Positions 32,309 through 40,990 of a DNA stretch of 64,000 bases are shown here, in pieces. The first letter of the stretch is position 1. Every line of letters begins with the position of its first letter. Source of the stretch: CAZCEC01 sp964497615 (lineage in GTDB: Bacteria > Chloroflexota > Anaerolineae > Anaerolineales > UBA6663); NCBI GenBank assembly GCA_964497615.1, contig CAZCEC010000009.1, positions 59,392 to 123,391 of the forward strand, in the 5' to 3' direction. Made by a program: the position numbers and the translations under genes. The notes below the pieces were generated by a model that worked only from the letters and a program-made list of their open reading frames with translations, was not told the origin of the DNA and made no database searches.

Positions 32309-33811
32309 ATGACCCCGCCCCTCTCTCGCCGCGACTTCCTGCGCCTGGCTGGCCTTGTCGGCGCCAGCGCCGCGGTGGCGGCCTGCGCGCCGGTCTACTC
32401 GCGGCTCGGCGGCCCGGCCGAACCGTCCGCCGTCGAACCTGTGCCCGCGCTGCCCGCCCGCGATTGGCTGGCCCTCAGCCGCCTCACCTTCGGCCCGCGC
32501 CTGGCCGAACGGTCGCGCGTGGCGGAGATCGGCCTGGGCGCGTGGATCGAGGAGCAATTGGCCCCCGCCGCGCTGGACGACGCCCCGGCCGACTGGCGCC
32601 TGCGCCAGTTCGAGACGCTCACCCTCGCACCCGACGACCTGGCGAATATGGGCAATGAGCTGTTCGACAACCTGGACAAGAGCGCCGTACCCGCCGAGCT
32701 GCGCCAGGCGACGCTCATGCGGCAGGTGTACAGCCGCCGGCAGCTCTACGAGGTGATGGTCGAGTTCTGGAGCGACCACTTTCACATCAGCGTGGACAAG
32801 GGCGACTGCTGGTTCCTCAAGACCGTGGATGACCGTGAGGTCATCCGCCCGCACGCGCTGGGCCGCTTCCGCGACCTGTTGTGGGCCTCGGCCCACTCGC
32901 CCGCCATGCTGGTCTATCTGGACAATCAGGCGAACTTGCGCGAGGCGCCCAACGAGAACTACGCGCGCGAGCTGCTGGAACTGCACACGCTGGGCGTGGA
33001 TGGCGGCTACACCCAGGCCGATGTGATGGAGCTGGCCCGCGCCCTCACGGGCTGGACCGTCAAGGAGAAGTTCTGGCGCGGAGAGTTTAGCTTCAACCCC
33101 GACTTTCACGACCTGGAGCCAAAGACCGTGCTGGGCCTGCGCCTGGAGCCGGACGGGCAAGCCGAGGCGGAGCGGGTGCTGGAGCATCTCGCCGTCCACC
33201 CCGCCGCCGCCGGCTTTATCGCCTTCAAGCTCGCCCGCCGCTTCATCGCCGACGACCCGCCCGCCGACCTCGTGGCCCGCGCCGCCCAGGTCTTCGTCAG
33301 CACCGAGGGCGATATCACCGCCGTGCTGCGCGCCCTCCTGCTCGACGGGCTGGCTGGCCCGGAACCGTTGGCCGCCCCCAAGCTAAAGCGGCCTATTCAC
33401 TTCGTGGCTTCCGCGCTGCGGGCCCTCAATGCCGAGACCGACGCCGGCCCCGCCCTGCACGACTACCTCATCCGCCTGGGCCAGCCCTACTTTGGATGGC
33501 CCACGCCCGACGGCTACCCCGATGTCGCCGCGCCGTGGTCGGGCAACCTCATGCCGCGCTGGCAGTTCGCCCTGGCCCTGGCGCGCGGCGAGATTGCGGG
33601 CACGCGTTTCGAGCTGTCCCCCCTATTCTCAGAAGGCGACCCCGCCTGGGCCGCAGTCCTGTTGAGCACCCGCATCCTGGGGCAGCCGCTTGCACCCGAA
33701 GCATCCGCGGCGCTCCTCACCAGCCTGAAGGCCGCCGGTGCGAGCGCAGACGAACTGCCCGGCATCTTGACCGCTGGCCTGTTGGCCTCGCCGGCCTTTC
33801 AGTGGCGCTAG
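32309..33811 (+). CDS. DUF1800-family Tat-exported protein
   Basis: A 500-residue protein with a Tat-type signal (LSRRDFLRLAGLVGASAAVAAC), possibly also lipidated at the Cys. The body matches DUF1800: DWLALSRLTFGPR, WIEEQLAPAALDD, RQVYSRRQLYEVMVEFWSDHFHI, LGRFRDLLWASAHSPAMLVYLDN, APNENYARELLELHTLGVDGGYTQADVMELARALTGWT. DUF1800 proteins pair with DUF1501 proteins in many bacteria, but their role is not known. The DUF1501 gene follows after 9 bp. Confidence 0.9.
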   Translation: MTPPLSRRDFLRLAGLVGASAAVAACAPVYSRLGGPAEPSAVEPVPALPARDWLALSRLTFGPRLAERSRVAEIGLGAWIEEQLAPAALDDAPADWRLRQFETLTLAPDDLANMGNELFDNLDKSAVPAELRQATLMRQVYSRRQLYEVMVEFWSDHFHISVDKGDCWFLKTVDDREVIRPHALGRFRDLLWASAHSPAMLVYLDNQANLREAPNENYARELLELHTLGVDGGYTQADVMELARALTGWTVKEKFWRGEFSFNPDFHDLEPKTVLGLRLEPDGQAEAERVLEHLAVHPAAAGFIAFKLARRFIADDPPADLVARAAQVFVSTEGDITAVLRALLLDGLAGPEPLAAPKLKRPIHFVASALRALNAETDAGPALHDYLIRLGQPYFGWPTPDGYPDVAAPWSGNLMPRWQFALALARGEIAGTRFELSPLFSEGDPAWAAVLLSTRILGQPLAPEASAALLTSLKAAGASADELPGILTAGLLASPAFQWR

Positions 33812-33820
33812 GAGAAAGCC

Positions 33821-35083
33821 ATGTCCCTGACCGACACTCGCCGCCGCTTCTTGGAGTCCGCTGCCGTCCTCGGGGGCACCGTGGCCTGGCCCGCCTGGAT
33901 GCCGCGCCTGGCCTTCGCCCCCCGCCAGACCGCCCCGCGCGGCGATACCCTGGTAGTCGTCTTCCTGCGCGGCGCGGCCGACGCCCTCAACGTCGTCGTG
34001 CCTCACGCCGAAGCCGCCTACTACGCCCGCCGCCCCACCCTCGGCATCCCCCGGCCGGATGACCGCCGCGCCGCCGCAAGTCTGCGGGCGTTGGACCTGG
34101 ATGGCTTCTTCGGCCTGCACCCGGCACTGCGGCCCCTCCTGCCCGCCTGGCAGGCCGGCCACCTCGCGCCTGTCCACGCCTGCGGCGCGCCCGACGAGTC
34201 ACGCAGCCACTTCCGCGCCATGGAACTGATGGAACGTGGCGTGGACGACGAGCGCGGCCCGGCCTCCGGCTGGATTGGCCGGCACCTGGCCAGCGCCAAC
34301 ACCGGCAACGCCTCCCCCCTGCGCGCCGTGGGCCTCGGCCAACTGCCCCAGCGCAGCCTGAGCGGCGCGGTGCCCGTCTCCGCCCTGCGCTCGATTGCCG
34401 ACTTCCACCTGGGCGGCGACGCCCGCGCCGTCGCGCAGATGCAGGCCGCCCTCACCTCGCTCTATGGCGGCCCCGAACCCCTCAGCGTGGTGGGCCAGGA
34501 GACCCTGGATATCCTCGACACCCTCCAGGCGCTCGACCCGCTCGGATATGCGCCCGCCGGGGACGCGCGCTACCCGGAGAGCGAGTTTGGCGTGGGTCTG
34601 CGCCAGGTGGCGATGCTGATTAAGGCCGAAGTGGGGTTGGAGGTGGCCGCCGTGGACGTGGGCGGGTGGGATACGCACTTCGCGCAGGGCGGCAGCGAGG
34701 GGCTGATGGCGGGCCTGCTGGCCGATCTGGCCGCCGGGCTGGCCGCCTTCCACGCAGACCTGTACGACCACGCCAGCCGCCTGACCATCGTGGTCATGTC
34801 CGAGTTTGGGCGGCGCGCCCAGGAGAATGCCAGCCTCGGCACCGACCATGGGCACGGCAGCCTGATGCTGTTGCTGGGCGGCAATGTCGTGGGCGGGCGC
34901 ATCCACGGCCGGTGGCCCGGCCTGGGGCCAGACCAACTCATCGGCCCCGGCGACCTGGCGGTCACCACCGACTACCGCGATGTACTGGCAGAGGTCTGCG
35001 TCAAGCGCCTCAACAACCCGGATGTGCGCGCCGTCTTTCCGGACTACGCCGCCACGCTCCACGGCTTCGTGCGGCAGCGTTAA
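33821..35083 (+). CDS. DUF1501-family Tat-exported protein
   Basis: A 420-residue protein with a Tat-type signal (TRRRFLESAAVLGGTVAWPAW). The DUF1501 body includes TLVVVFLRGAADALNVVVPHAEAAYYARRPTLGIPRP, FGLHPALRPLLPAWQAGHLAPVHACG, VDVGGWDTHFAQGG and VVMSEFGRRAQENASLGTDHGHGSLMLLLGGNVVGG. DUF1501 is related to alkaline-phosphatase-like/sulfatase folds (conserved D/H clusters in WDTH and TDHGHG). It pairs with the DUF1800 gene and is probably exported with it. Confidence 0.9.
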   Translation: MSLTDTRRRFLESAAVLGGTVAWPAWMPRLAFAPRQTAPRGDTLVVVFLRGAADALNVVVPHAEAAYYARRPTLGIPRPDDRRAAASLRALDLDGFFGLHPALRPLLPAWQAGHLAPVHACGAPDESRSHFRAMELMERGVDDERGPASGWIGRHLASANTGNASPLRAVGLGQLPQRSLSGAVPVSALRSIADFHLGGDARAVAQMQAALTSLYGGPEPLSVVGQETLDILDTLQALDPLGYAPAGDARYPESEFGVGLRQVAMLIKAEVGLEVAAVDVGGWDTHFAQGGSEGLMAGLLADLAAGLAAFHADLYDHASRLTIVVMSEFGRRAQENASLGTDHGHGSLMLLLGGNVVGGRIHGRWPGLGPDQLIGPGDLAVTTDYRDVLAEVCVKRLNNPDVRAVFPDYAATLHGFVRQR

Positions 35084-35089
35084 ACAACA

Positions 35090-35115
35090 AAGGGCGAGCA
35101 ATGGTGCTCGCCCTT
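35090..35115. terminator. 11-bp hairpin between convergent genes (bidirectional terminator candidate)
   Basis: AAGGGCGAGCA at 35090-35100 pairs perfectly with TGCTCGCCCTT at 35105-35115 (4-nt loop ATGG). It lies between the DUF1501 stop and the end of acpP. On the minus strand it is followed by TGTTGTTT, so it suits acpP best. Confidence 0.7.
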
Positions 35116-35143
35116 ATCCACGGGGCTGGGCCGGAGCGCCGGG

Positions 35144-35404
35144 CTAGGCCTTTTTGATGCGCGGCTCCAGATAGGCGACCGCTTCGCCCACGGTGGTGAT
35201 CTTCTGTGCGTCTTCGTCCGAGATTTCGCCGCCGAACTTCTCCTCGAACGCCATGATCAACTCCACCAGGTCGAGCGAATCCGCTTCCAGGTCCTCGCGG
35301 AACCGGGCTTCGGGGGTCACCTTCTCTGGGTCAGCGCCAAGCAGTTCGACGATGATGCCCTTGACTTGTCCAAGCGTGTCAGCAGTATCAGGCGTATCAG
35401 TCAT
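35144..35404 (-). CDS. acpP: Acyl carrier protein
   Basis: An 86-residue ACP with the phosphopantetheine attachment motif ADSLDLVELIMAFEEKFG (Ser43). It carries growing acyl chains in fatty-acid synthesis. The ATG at 35404 has AAGGAG upstream and is better supported than the in-frame codon at 35443. It is transcribed away from the isoprenoid genes fni and polyprenyl synthase. Confidence 0.95.
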   Translation of the reverse strand: MTDTPDTADTLGQVKGIIVELLGADPEKVTPEARFREDLEADSLDLVELIMAFEEKFGGEISDEDAQKITTVGEAVAYLEPRIKKA

Positions 35405-35487
35405 ATCGGTCTCCTTCGAATAGTCGGGGATAAGCTGCCCCATTGTATGTCGCGGTGGAGGCTTGTCAAGACGGCCCCTGCGAACAC

Positions 35488-35500
35488 TGACCGGCGGTCA
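35488..35500. promoter_or_regulatory. Palindromic operator candidate between acpP and fni
   Basis: TGACCGGCGGTCA at 35488-35500 is a perfect inverted repeat (TGACC/GGTCA around GGC). It ends 6 bp before the -35 of the fni promoter, in the divergent region, so one bound regulator could affect both directions. The shape is like TetR-family operators (inference). Confidence 0.55.
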
Positions 35501-35506
35501 TTTTAT

Positions 35507-35535
35507 TTGACACCGGCTAGACCGGCTGGTAAGAT
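35507..35535 (+). promoter_or_regulatory. Near-consensus promoter of fni
   Basis: TTGACA at 35507-35512, a 17-bp spacer, and TAAGAT at 35530-35535. Transcription would start near 35542, 30 bp before the ATG at 35572. The spacer contains CCGGCT twice. Confidence 0.75.
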
Positions 35536-35571
35536 AGCCCCTCACTCGCGCACCCCCATTAACACCCGTCT

Positions 35572-36606
35572 ATGACCGAAGTTACGGGCACCGCGTCCCG
35601 CAAGGCCGACCACATCCGGATTAACCTGGAAGAGGATGTCCGCTCCGGCCTGACGACCGGGCTGGAGCGTTTGCGCTTCGTCCACGAGGCCCTGCCCGAG
35701 CTGGACCTGGCCCAGATTGACACCACTCTCACCCTGTTTGGCAAGCGCCTGGCCGCCCCTGTGCTCATCTCCTCCATGACGGGCGGCACCGGCGAAGCCC
35801 GCCTCATCAACCGCAACCTGGCCGCCGCGGCCCAATCGGCCGGCATCGCCATGGGCCTCGGCTCGCAGCGCGCCGCCGTGGAAGACCCCTCCCTGGCCGG
35901 TACCTTCCAGGTCCGCGACCTCGCCCCCGACATACTGCTCTTTGCCAACCTTGGCGCGGTTCAACTCAACTACGGTTACGGCGTGGATCAATGCCGCCGC
36001 GCGGTGGACATGCTCCAGGCGGATGCCCTGATCCTGCACCTCAACGCCCTCCAGGAGGCCGTGCAGCCCGAGGGCGACGGCAACTTTGCCGGGCTGGCCG
36101 CCAAGATCGAGGCCGTCTGCCGCGCCCTGCCGGTGCCCGTCATCGCCAAGGAGGTCGGCTGGGGCTTTTCCACCCGCGCCGCCCAACTGCTTGCCAATGC
36201 GGGCGTGGCGGCGATTGATGTGGCCGGCGCAGGCGGCACCTCCTGGTCACAGGTGGAGATGCACCGCGCCAAGACCGACGCTCAGCGCCGCATCGCCGCC
36301 GCCTTCATTGACTGGGGCATCTCCACCGTGGAGGCCATCCGCAACGTGCGCGCCGCCGCGCCGGGCCTGGTCGTGTTCGCCTCTGGCGGGCTGCGGGGCG
36401 GCATTGATATCGCCAAGTGCGTGGCCCTGGGCGCCAGCCTGGGCGGCCTGGCCAGCCCCTTCCTCAAGGCCGCCGCCATTTCATCCGACGCTGTCGCCGC
36501 CGCCATCGCCGAAATCACCCGCGAGCTGCGCATCGCCATGTTCGCGGCCGGCGCCGGCACCCTCGCCGCCCTTCAGGCTACCCCCCTTGTCGAAGCCCAG
36601 CCCTAA
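35572..36606 (+). CDS. fni: Type 2 isopentenyl-diphosphate delta-isomerase
   Basis: A 344-residue FMN-dependent IDI-2 that interconverts IPP and DMAPP. Signatures are RKADHIRINLEEDV near the N terminus, PVLISSMTGGTGEARLINRNLA, GLGSQRAA, LHLNALQEAVQPEGDGNF, VPVIAKEVGWGFS and AGGTSWSQVEMHRAK, then SGGLRGGIDIAKCVALGAS. It is followed after 36 bp by a polyprenyl synthase on the same strand, so the pair supplies isoprenoid precursors. Confidence 0.95.
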   Translation: MTEVTGTASRKADHIRINLEEDVRSGLTTGLERLRFVHEALPELDLAQIDTTLTLFGKRLAAPVLISSMTGGTGEARLINRNLAAAAQSAGIAMGLGSQRAAVEDPSLAGTFQVRDLAPDILLFANLGAVQLNYGYGVDQCRRAVDMLQADALILHLNALQEAVQPEGDGNFAGLAAKIEAVCRALPVPVIAKEVGWGFSTRAAQLLANAGVAAIDVAGAGGTSWSQVEMHRAKTDAQRRIAAAFIDWGISTVEAIRNVRAAAPGLVVFASGGLRGGIDIAKCVALGASLGGLASPFLKAAAISSDAVAAAIAEITRELRIAMFAAGAGTLAALQATPLVEAQP

Positions 36607-36614
36607 GCTGCCGA

Positions 36615-36635
36615 TTCATCCTTCATAATTCATCC
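36615..36635. repeat. Imperfect TTCATCC heptamer repeats
   Basis: TTCATCC, TTCATAA, TTCATCC in tandem, then TTCC, just before the ATG at 36643. It is the same heptamer family as at 28367-28401. Confidence 0.85.
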
Positions 36636-36642
36636 TTCCCGC

Positions 36643-37677
36643 ATGACTCTCGCGTCCCTCGCCCCCGCCTACCTTGACGCCCTGGAGGCCGAACTGCGCC
36701 TCGCGGTCGGCTCCGAGCGCGCTCACCAATCCGATCATGCCCCCATGGGCGCGGAACGGCTGGGCGAGTACTATGCCATGCTGGAATATCACCTGGGCTG
36801 GGGACCGGGCCTGGCGCACGGCAAGCGGCTGCGTCCCCTGCTGTGCCTGCTGGCCTGCACCGGCGCGGGCGGCGATTGGCGGCAGGCCCTGCCTCTGGCC
36901 GCCGCCATTGAGCTGATCCACAACTTCTCCCTCATCCACGACGACATCCAGGACAACAGCCCCCTGCGCCACGGCCGGGCCACGGTCTGGTCGCGCTGGG
37001 GGGCGGCCCAGGCCATCAATGCCGGCGACGCCATGTTCACCCTGGCCTTTCTCGCCCCGCACCGCCTGACGGCCGTCGGCATCGCTCCGGAGACCACGCT
37101 GCACGTCTTGAATGAACTCAAGCGCACCTGTCTCGCGCTGACGCAAGGGCAGTATCTGGACATGTCGTTCGAGCAGCGCGAGCGCGTGACCGTGGACGAG
37201 TACCTGGCGATGATCGAGAAGAAGACGGCCGTGCTCATCGCGGCCGCCACGCACCTGGGCGCGTGCCTGGCCGGCGTCTCGCCCGAGCGCGCCCGCGCCT
37301 TCCACAACTACGGGTTGAGCCTGGGCTTGGCCTTTCAGCTTCAGGACGACTTGCTGGGCATCTGGGGCGACCCGGCCGTCACCGGCAAGTCCGCCGCGAG
37401 CGACCTGGAAAAGCGCAAGAAGAGCCTGCCCGTGGTGTATGGGCTGGAACGCTCGCCCGAGTTCGCCGAGGCTTATGCGCGGTCCCACGCTCCGGAAGAG
37501 GACGTTAGTCGCCTTGCTGAGCGCCTCGAAGCGCTGGGCGCCCGCGACTACGTGAGCGACGCCGCCCACGAGATGACGGGCCGCGCCCGCGCCGCGCTGA
37601 CCCTGGCCGCGCCGGCCGGCCCAGCGGGTGAGGCGCTGGATGAATTGACCGATCAACTACTGAACAGGACGCAATAG
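36643..37677 (+). CDS. Polyprenyl (geranylgeranyl-type) diphosphate synthase
   Basis: A 344-residue trans-prenyltransferase. The first aspartate-rich motif is in LIHNFSLIHDDIQDNSPLRHGRATVW (D100, D101, D104), and the second in LAFQLQDDLLGIWGDPAVTGKSAASDLEKRKKSLPVVYGL. It condenses IPP with allylic diphosphates. Product length (GGPP or longer) cannot be read reliably. It follows fni and probably shares its transcript, with a heptamer repeat in between. Confidence 0.93.
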   Translation: MTLASLAPAYLDALEAELRLAVGSERAHQSDHAPMGAERLGEYYAMLEYHLGWGPGLAHGKRLRPLLCLLACTGAGGDWRQALPLAAAIELIHNFSLIHDDIQDNSPLRHGRATVWSRWGAAQAINAGDAMFTLAFLAPHRLTAVGIAPETTLHVLNELKRTCLALTQGQYLDMSFEQRERVTVDEYLAMIEKKTAVLIAAATHLGACLAGVSPERARAFHNYGLSLGLAFQLQDDLLGIWGDPAVTGKSAASDLEKRKKSLPVVYGLERSPEFAEAYARSHAPEEDVSRLAERLEALGARDYVSDAAHEMTGRARAALTLAAPAGPAGEALDELTDQLLNRTQ

Positions 37678-37680
37678 ACT

Positions 37681-39756
37681 ATGCCAAACCCGGCCCGCCC
37701 CTGGCGCATTGCCCTGTTCGTGCTCCTCCTCGCTGGCCTGGCGTGCGCCGGCCCGTTTGCGCCCGCGGCCACCGTCCCGCCCGCCACAACCCTGCCCCCC
37801 ACCCTCCAACCGGGTCCGACCGACGCGCCAACTGCCACCACCGAGATTGAGCCGACCGATGAGGCGGCCCCCACCGACGCCGTCCGCCTCACCACCGAGG
37901 AATTGCTCGACAGCCTCGGCGCAGAGCCGTGCCCCGACAGCGACTTCACCTGCGTCACCCTGAGCGTGCCCTTGGACCACTTCGACGCGGGCCGCGGCAC
38001 CAGCCTCGATGTGACCTTTGCCGTCTTGCCCGCCACCGGCGAGCGCCAGAGCATGTTCGTCACCGCCACCGGCGGGCCGGGCTACGCCGGGCTGGCCTCT
38101 GCCGACAGCTACACCAGCGCCTTCGACCCCGGCCTCACCGAGCACTTCGACATCGTCTTCTTCAACCAGCGCGGCCTGGGCGAAGCCGACGGCGTGCAGT
38201 GCCCCAACGCCGCCGCCGCGTTCTATCAGGCGGACTGGCAAACCGCGACGCCCGAGCAGCGCCAGGCCTTCACCCTCAGCGCCGAAGCCATGGCCCGCGA
38301 CTGCGTGGCTGAAATGGGCCCCGACGCCGCTGCGCTGCTGCCCTACCTCGGCACCGCCCAGGCCGTGGAAGACCTGGAAGTCTTTCGCGCGGTGATGGGC
38401 GACGAGCAGTTCTGGCTGTATGGCGAGAGCTATGGCACCCAGTTCGCCCAGACCTACGCCGCCGCGCACCCCGACCGGCTGGCCGGCCTGATCCTCGACG
38501 GCACCGTGGACCTGACCCTCACCGGCACCCAGTTCTATGAGCAGCAGGCGCGGGCCTTCGCCGATGTCCTGGACATGACATTCCAGGCGTGCGCCGAGAT
38601 GCCCGACTGCACCGCGGACTTTGAGGCCGCCGGCTTCCCGTCAGCGGCCGCCGCCTACGACGACCTCGCCCTCCGCCTGAGCGCCGGCACCATCGCCCTC
38701 AATTTCCCGCTGCCCTCCGGCGATAGCGAAGAACGCACGCTCACGCTCTCCGACCTGGAGACCGCCGCCGCCGGCTACGTCTACTCGGAAGACTACCGGA
38801 TGCAGTTCGTGCGCGCCCTGGCCACGGCCGCCCGCGGCGACCTGACCTTGCTGGCCCGCCAGGTCTATTCATCGCTTGGCCTGGACCCAGAGACTCTCGA
38901 ACCCTATCTCGATCCGACCTACTCGGATGCGGTGTACTATGCCGTGGAGTGCCAGGACTACGCTTACCCCGGCGCTACGCCCGCCGAGCGCGCCGCCAAC
39001 TACTTCGCCGAGGGCGAGGCGTTTCTGGCCTCCGCGCCGCGCATGGCCTCCATCTACTTCGGCGACCTGCCCTGCGCCTTCTGGCCGGCCGCCGCTACCG
39101 ACCCCACGCGGCCCGCGCCGCTGAGGGCCGAAGGCATCCCCACCCTGGTGCTGGGCGCCACCGCCGACCCGGCCACGCCGGTTGGCAATGGCGAGGCGGT
39201 CTTCAGCCGGCTGGACGATGGCTACCTGATTACGACGAACGGCGGCCCGCACGTCATCTTCGGCCGCGGCAACGCCTGCCCGGATGACCAGGTGACGGCC
39301 TTCTTGCTCGACGGCGAATTGCCCGCCGAGCGCGAAACCATCTGCGATGGGTACGTAATGGACGATTACTACATCCTGTCACCGGTCACGGCCGCCGAGT
39401 TCAGGGATGCGCTGGATGCCATGTGGGCCTTCGACATCGAGGTCTTCTACCTGCCCGAATACTACGACTGGGACTATTACACGCCCACGGCTGTCGGCTG
39501 CACCTACGGCGGCGCGCTGGCCTTTGAGCCGGCGGACACCGGCCACACCTTTGCGATTGAGGGCTGCGCCTTTACGCAGGGCTTCGTGCTCACTGGTCAG
39601 GGGGCTTACGAGGACGAGAGCGGGACGCTCACCTTCGACGTTACCGTGGCCGGCGACGCCGAGGGCGAACTGCACTACGAGTATCTGGACGACGGCACGA
39701 TCAACGTCACCGGCACGTATGCCGGCGAGGACGTGGACCTCACACAAACTCCCTGA
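37681..39756 (+). CDS. S33-type alpha/beta hydrolase lipoprotein
   Basis: A 691-residue exported hydrolase of the tripeptidyl aminopeptidase/S33 kind. The signal peptide ends in the lipobox LAGLAC, followed by a Pro/Thr-rich spacer. The core has FNQRGLGEADG, the nucleophile elbow YGESYGTQFAQTYAAAHPDRLAGLILDG (Ser250) and a C-terminal TAP-like region GIPTLVLGATADPATPVGNGEAVFSRL with NGGPHVIFGRG (His). The last ~150 residues are an extra beta-rich domain. It starts 3 bp after the prenyl synthase stop, and overlaps the 3' end of hemW by 17 bp in convergent orientation. Confidence 0.85.
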   Translation: MPNPARPWRIALFVLLLAGLACAGPFAPAATVPPATTLPPTLQPGPTDAPTATTEIEPTDEAAPTDAVRLTTEELLDSLGAEPCPDSDFTCVTLSVPLDHFDAGRGTSLDVTFAVLPATGERQSMFVTATGGPGYAGLASADSYTSAFDPGLTEHFDIVFFNQRGLGEADGVQCPNAAAAFYQADWQTATPEQRQAFTLSAEAMARDCVAEMGPDAAALLPYLGTAQAVEDLEVFRAVMGDEQFWLYGESYGTQFAQTYAAAHPDRLAGLILDGTVDLTLTGTQFYEQQARAFADVLDMTFQACAEMPDCTADFEAAGFPSAAAAYDDLALRLSAGTIALNFPLPSGDSEERTLTLSDLETAAAGYVYSEDYRMQFVRALATAARGDLTLLARQVYSSLGLDPETLEPYLDPTYSDAVYYAVECQDYAYPGATPAERAANYFAEGEAFLASAPRMASIYFGDLPCAFWPAAATDPTRPAPLRAEGIPTLVLGATADPATPVGNGEAVFSRLDDGYLITTNGGPHVIFGRGNACPDDQVTAFLLDGELPAERETICDGYVMDDYYILSPVTAAEFRDALDAMWAFDIEVFYLPEYYDWDYYTPTAVGCTYGGALAFEPADTGHTFAIEGCAFTQGFVLTGQGAYEDESGTLTFDVTVAGDAEGELHYEYLDDGTINVTGTYAGEDVDLTQTP

Positions 39757-40990
39757 ACACGCGGTTCCCCAGCAGACGCCCGCCGGGCGTGAGCCGTGCG
39801 CCGCCCGCGTCCCAGGCGATGAGGCCCAGCGCGCGCAGATGCCGCAGCGGCCGCCCAAAGGCCGCCTCCAGCCCCACGCCAAACCGCGCCTGGAAGCCGG
39901 TCTCGGACACCCCCTCGCCCACCAGCCGCATCCCCAGCATCATCGTTTCGCCCATCGCGTCTTCACGCGACACGCGCAGGCGGTCCACCGCCGCGGGCGA
40001 GAAGGGGAAGTCCTGCGGCGCGCCGTCCCTCAGCCGGGCGATGTAGGCGGCCGGGGCCAGCACGTTGGAATAGCGCCAGCCCGCCGCGCTGCCGTGCGCC
40101 CCCGCCCCAAAGCCCAGGTAGGGCAGGTTGCGCCAGTATTGCAGGTTGTGGCGGCAGCGGAAGTCGGAAGTCAGAGATCGGATACCAGACGATGTCCGTC
40201 CGGCCTCTGGCGCCGGACTTCCAACGTCCAGGCTCCAATTCGATATCTCATACTGCCGGTAGCCGCGCGCCGCCAGGGTTTCGGAGGCGTAGGTGTACAT
40301 CTCCGCCGCCAGATCCGGGTCCGGGATGGGTAATAACCCGCGCTGCACCCACGACCGCAGCGGCGTGCCGTTTTCCAGCGACAGTGCATACAGCGACAGG
40401 TGTTCTGGCTCCAGGTCCAGCGCCCGCAGCACGGTCGCCTGCCAGCGTTCCAGGGTCTGGTGCGGCAGCGCGAAGATCAGGTCCAGGTTCAGCCCCCGGC
40501 TGCCGCGGTCGAAGCCCGCCGCCCGCGCCAGGCGCACCGCCGCCACCACGTCTTCAAACGTGTGCAGGCGGTCCAGCAGCTTCAATTCCCACGCGTGTGA
40601 GGACTGCACGCCGAACGACAGCCGGTTGACGCCCAGCGCCCGCAGCCCGGCCAGGTAATGGGCGTCTACGGTGCCTGGGTTGGCCTCCAACGTGATCTCG
40701 CAGTCCGGCGTCAGCCGGAAGGCCTCGCGCAGGGCCGCAAAGATGTCATCGTACAGGTCCAGCGGCAGCAGCGACGGCGTGCCCCCGCCAAAGAAGATCG
40801 TGTGCGCCGCGGGCCGCTGGCCGGCCTCCCCCACCATGCGAAGCTCCTTCGCCAACGCCCGCGCATACGGCGCCATCAGGTCGTCGAGGCCGGCATACGT
40901 GTTGAAGTCGCAGTAGGCACAGCGAACGGAACAGAAAGGGATAGCAATGTAGATACTGAGATTTTGTGGCTGACTTTCCGGCCTGCCCAT
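39740..40990 (-). CDS. hemW: HemW-like radical SAM protein (heme chaperone)
   Basis: A 416-residue radical SAM protein, formerly called oxygen-independent coproporphyrinogen III oxidase-like. The Fe-S motif CxxxCxxC is Cys20, Cys24, Cys27 (FCSVRCAYCDFNTYAG), followed by FFGGGTPSLLPL, EITLEANPGTVDAHYLAGLRALGVNRLSFGVQS and the C-terminal winged-helix-like part. HemW binds heme and lacks the extra Cys of HemN. The usual N terminus is 'LSIYIAIPFC', and the ten residues before it (MGRPESQPQN) lie where the upstream serine-recombinase ORF overlaps, so they may derive from an insertion. Confidence 0.9.
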   Translation of the reverse strand: MGRPESQPQNLSIYIAIPFCSVRCAYCDFNTYAGLDDLMAPYARALAKELRMVGEAGQRPAAHTIFFGGGTPSLLPLDLYDDIFAALREAFRLTPDCEITLEANPGTVDAHYLAGLRALGVNRLSFGVQSSHAWELKLLDRLHTFEDVVAAVRLARAAGFDRGSRGLNLDLIFALPHQTLERWQATVLRALDLEPEHLSLYALSLENGTPLRSWVQRGLLPIPDPDLAAEMYTYASETLAARGYRQYEISNWSLDVGSPAPEAGRTSSGIRSLTSDFRCRHNLQYWRNLPYLGFGAGAHGSAAGWRYSNVLAPAAYIARLRDGAPQDFPFSPAAVDRLRVSREDAMGETMMLGMRLVGEGVSETGFQARFGVGLEAAFGRPLRHLRALGLIAWDAGGARLTPGGRLLGNRVFREFV

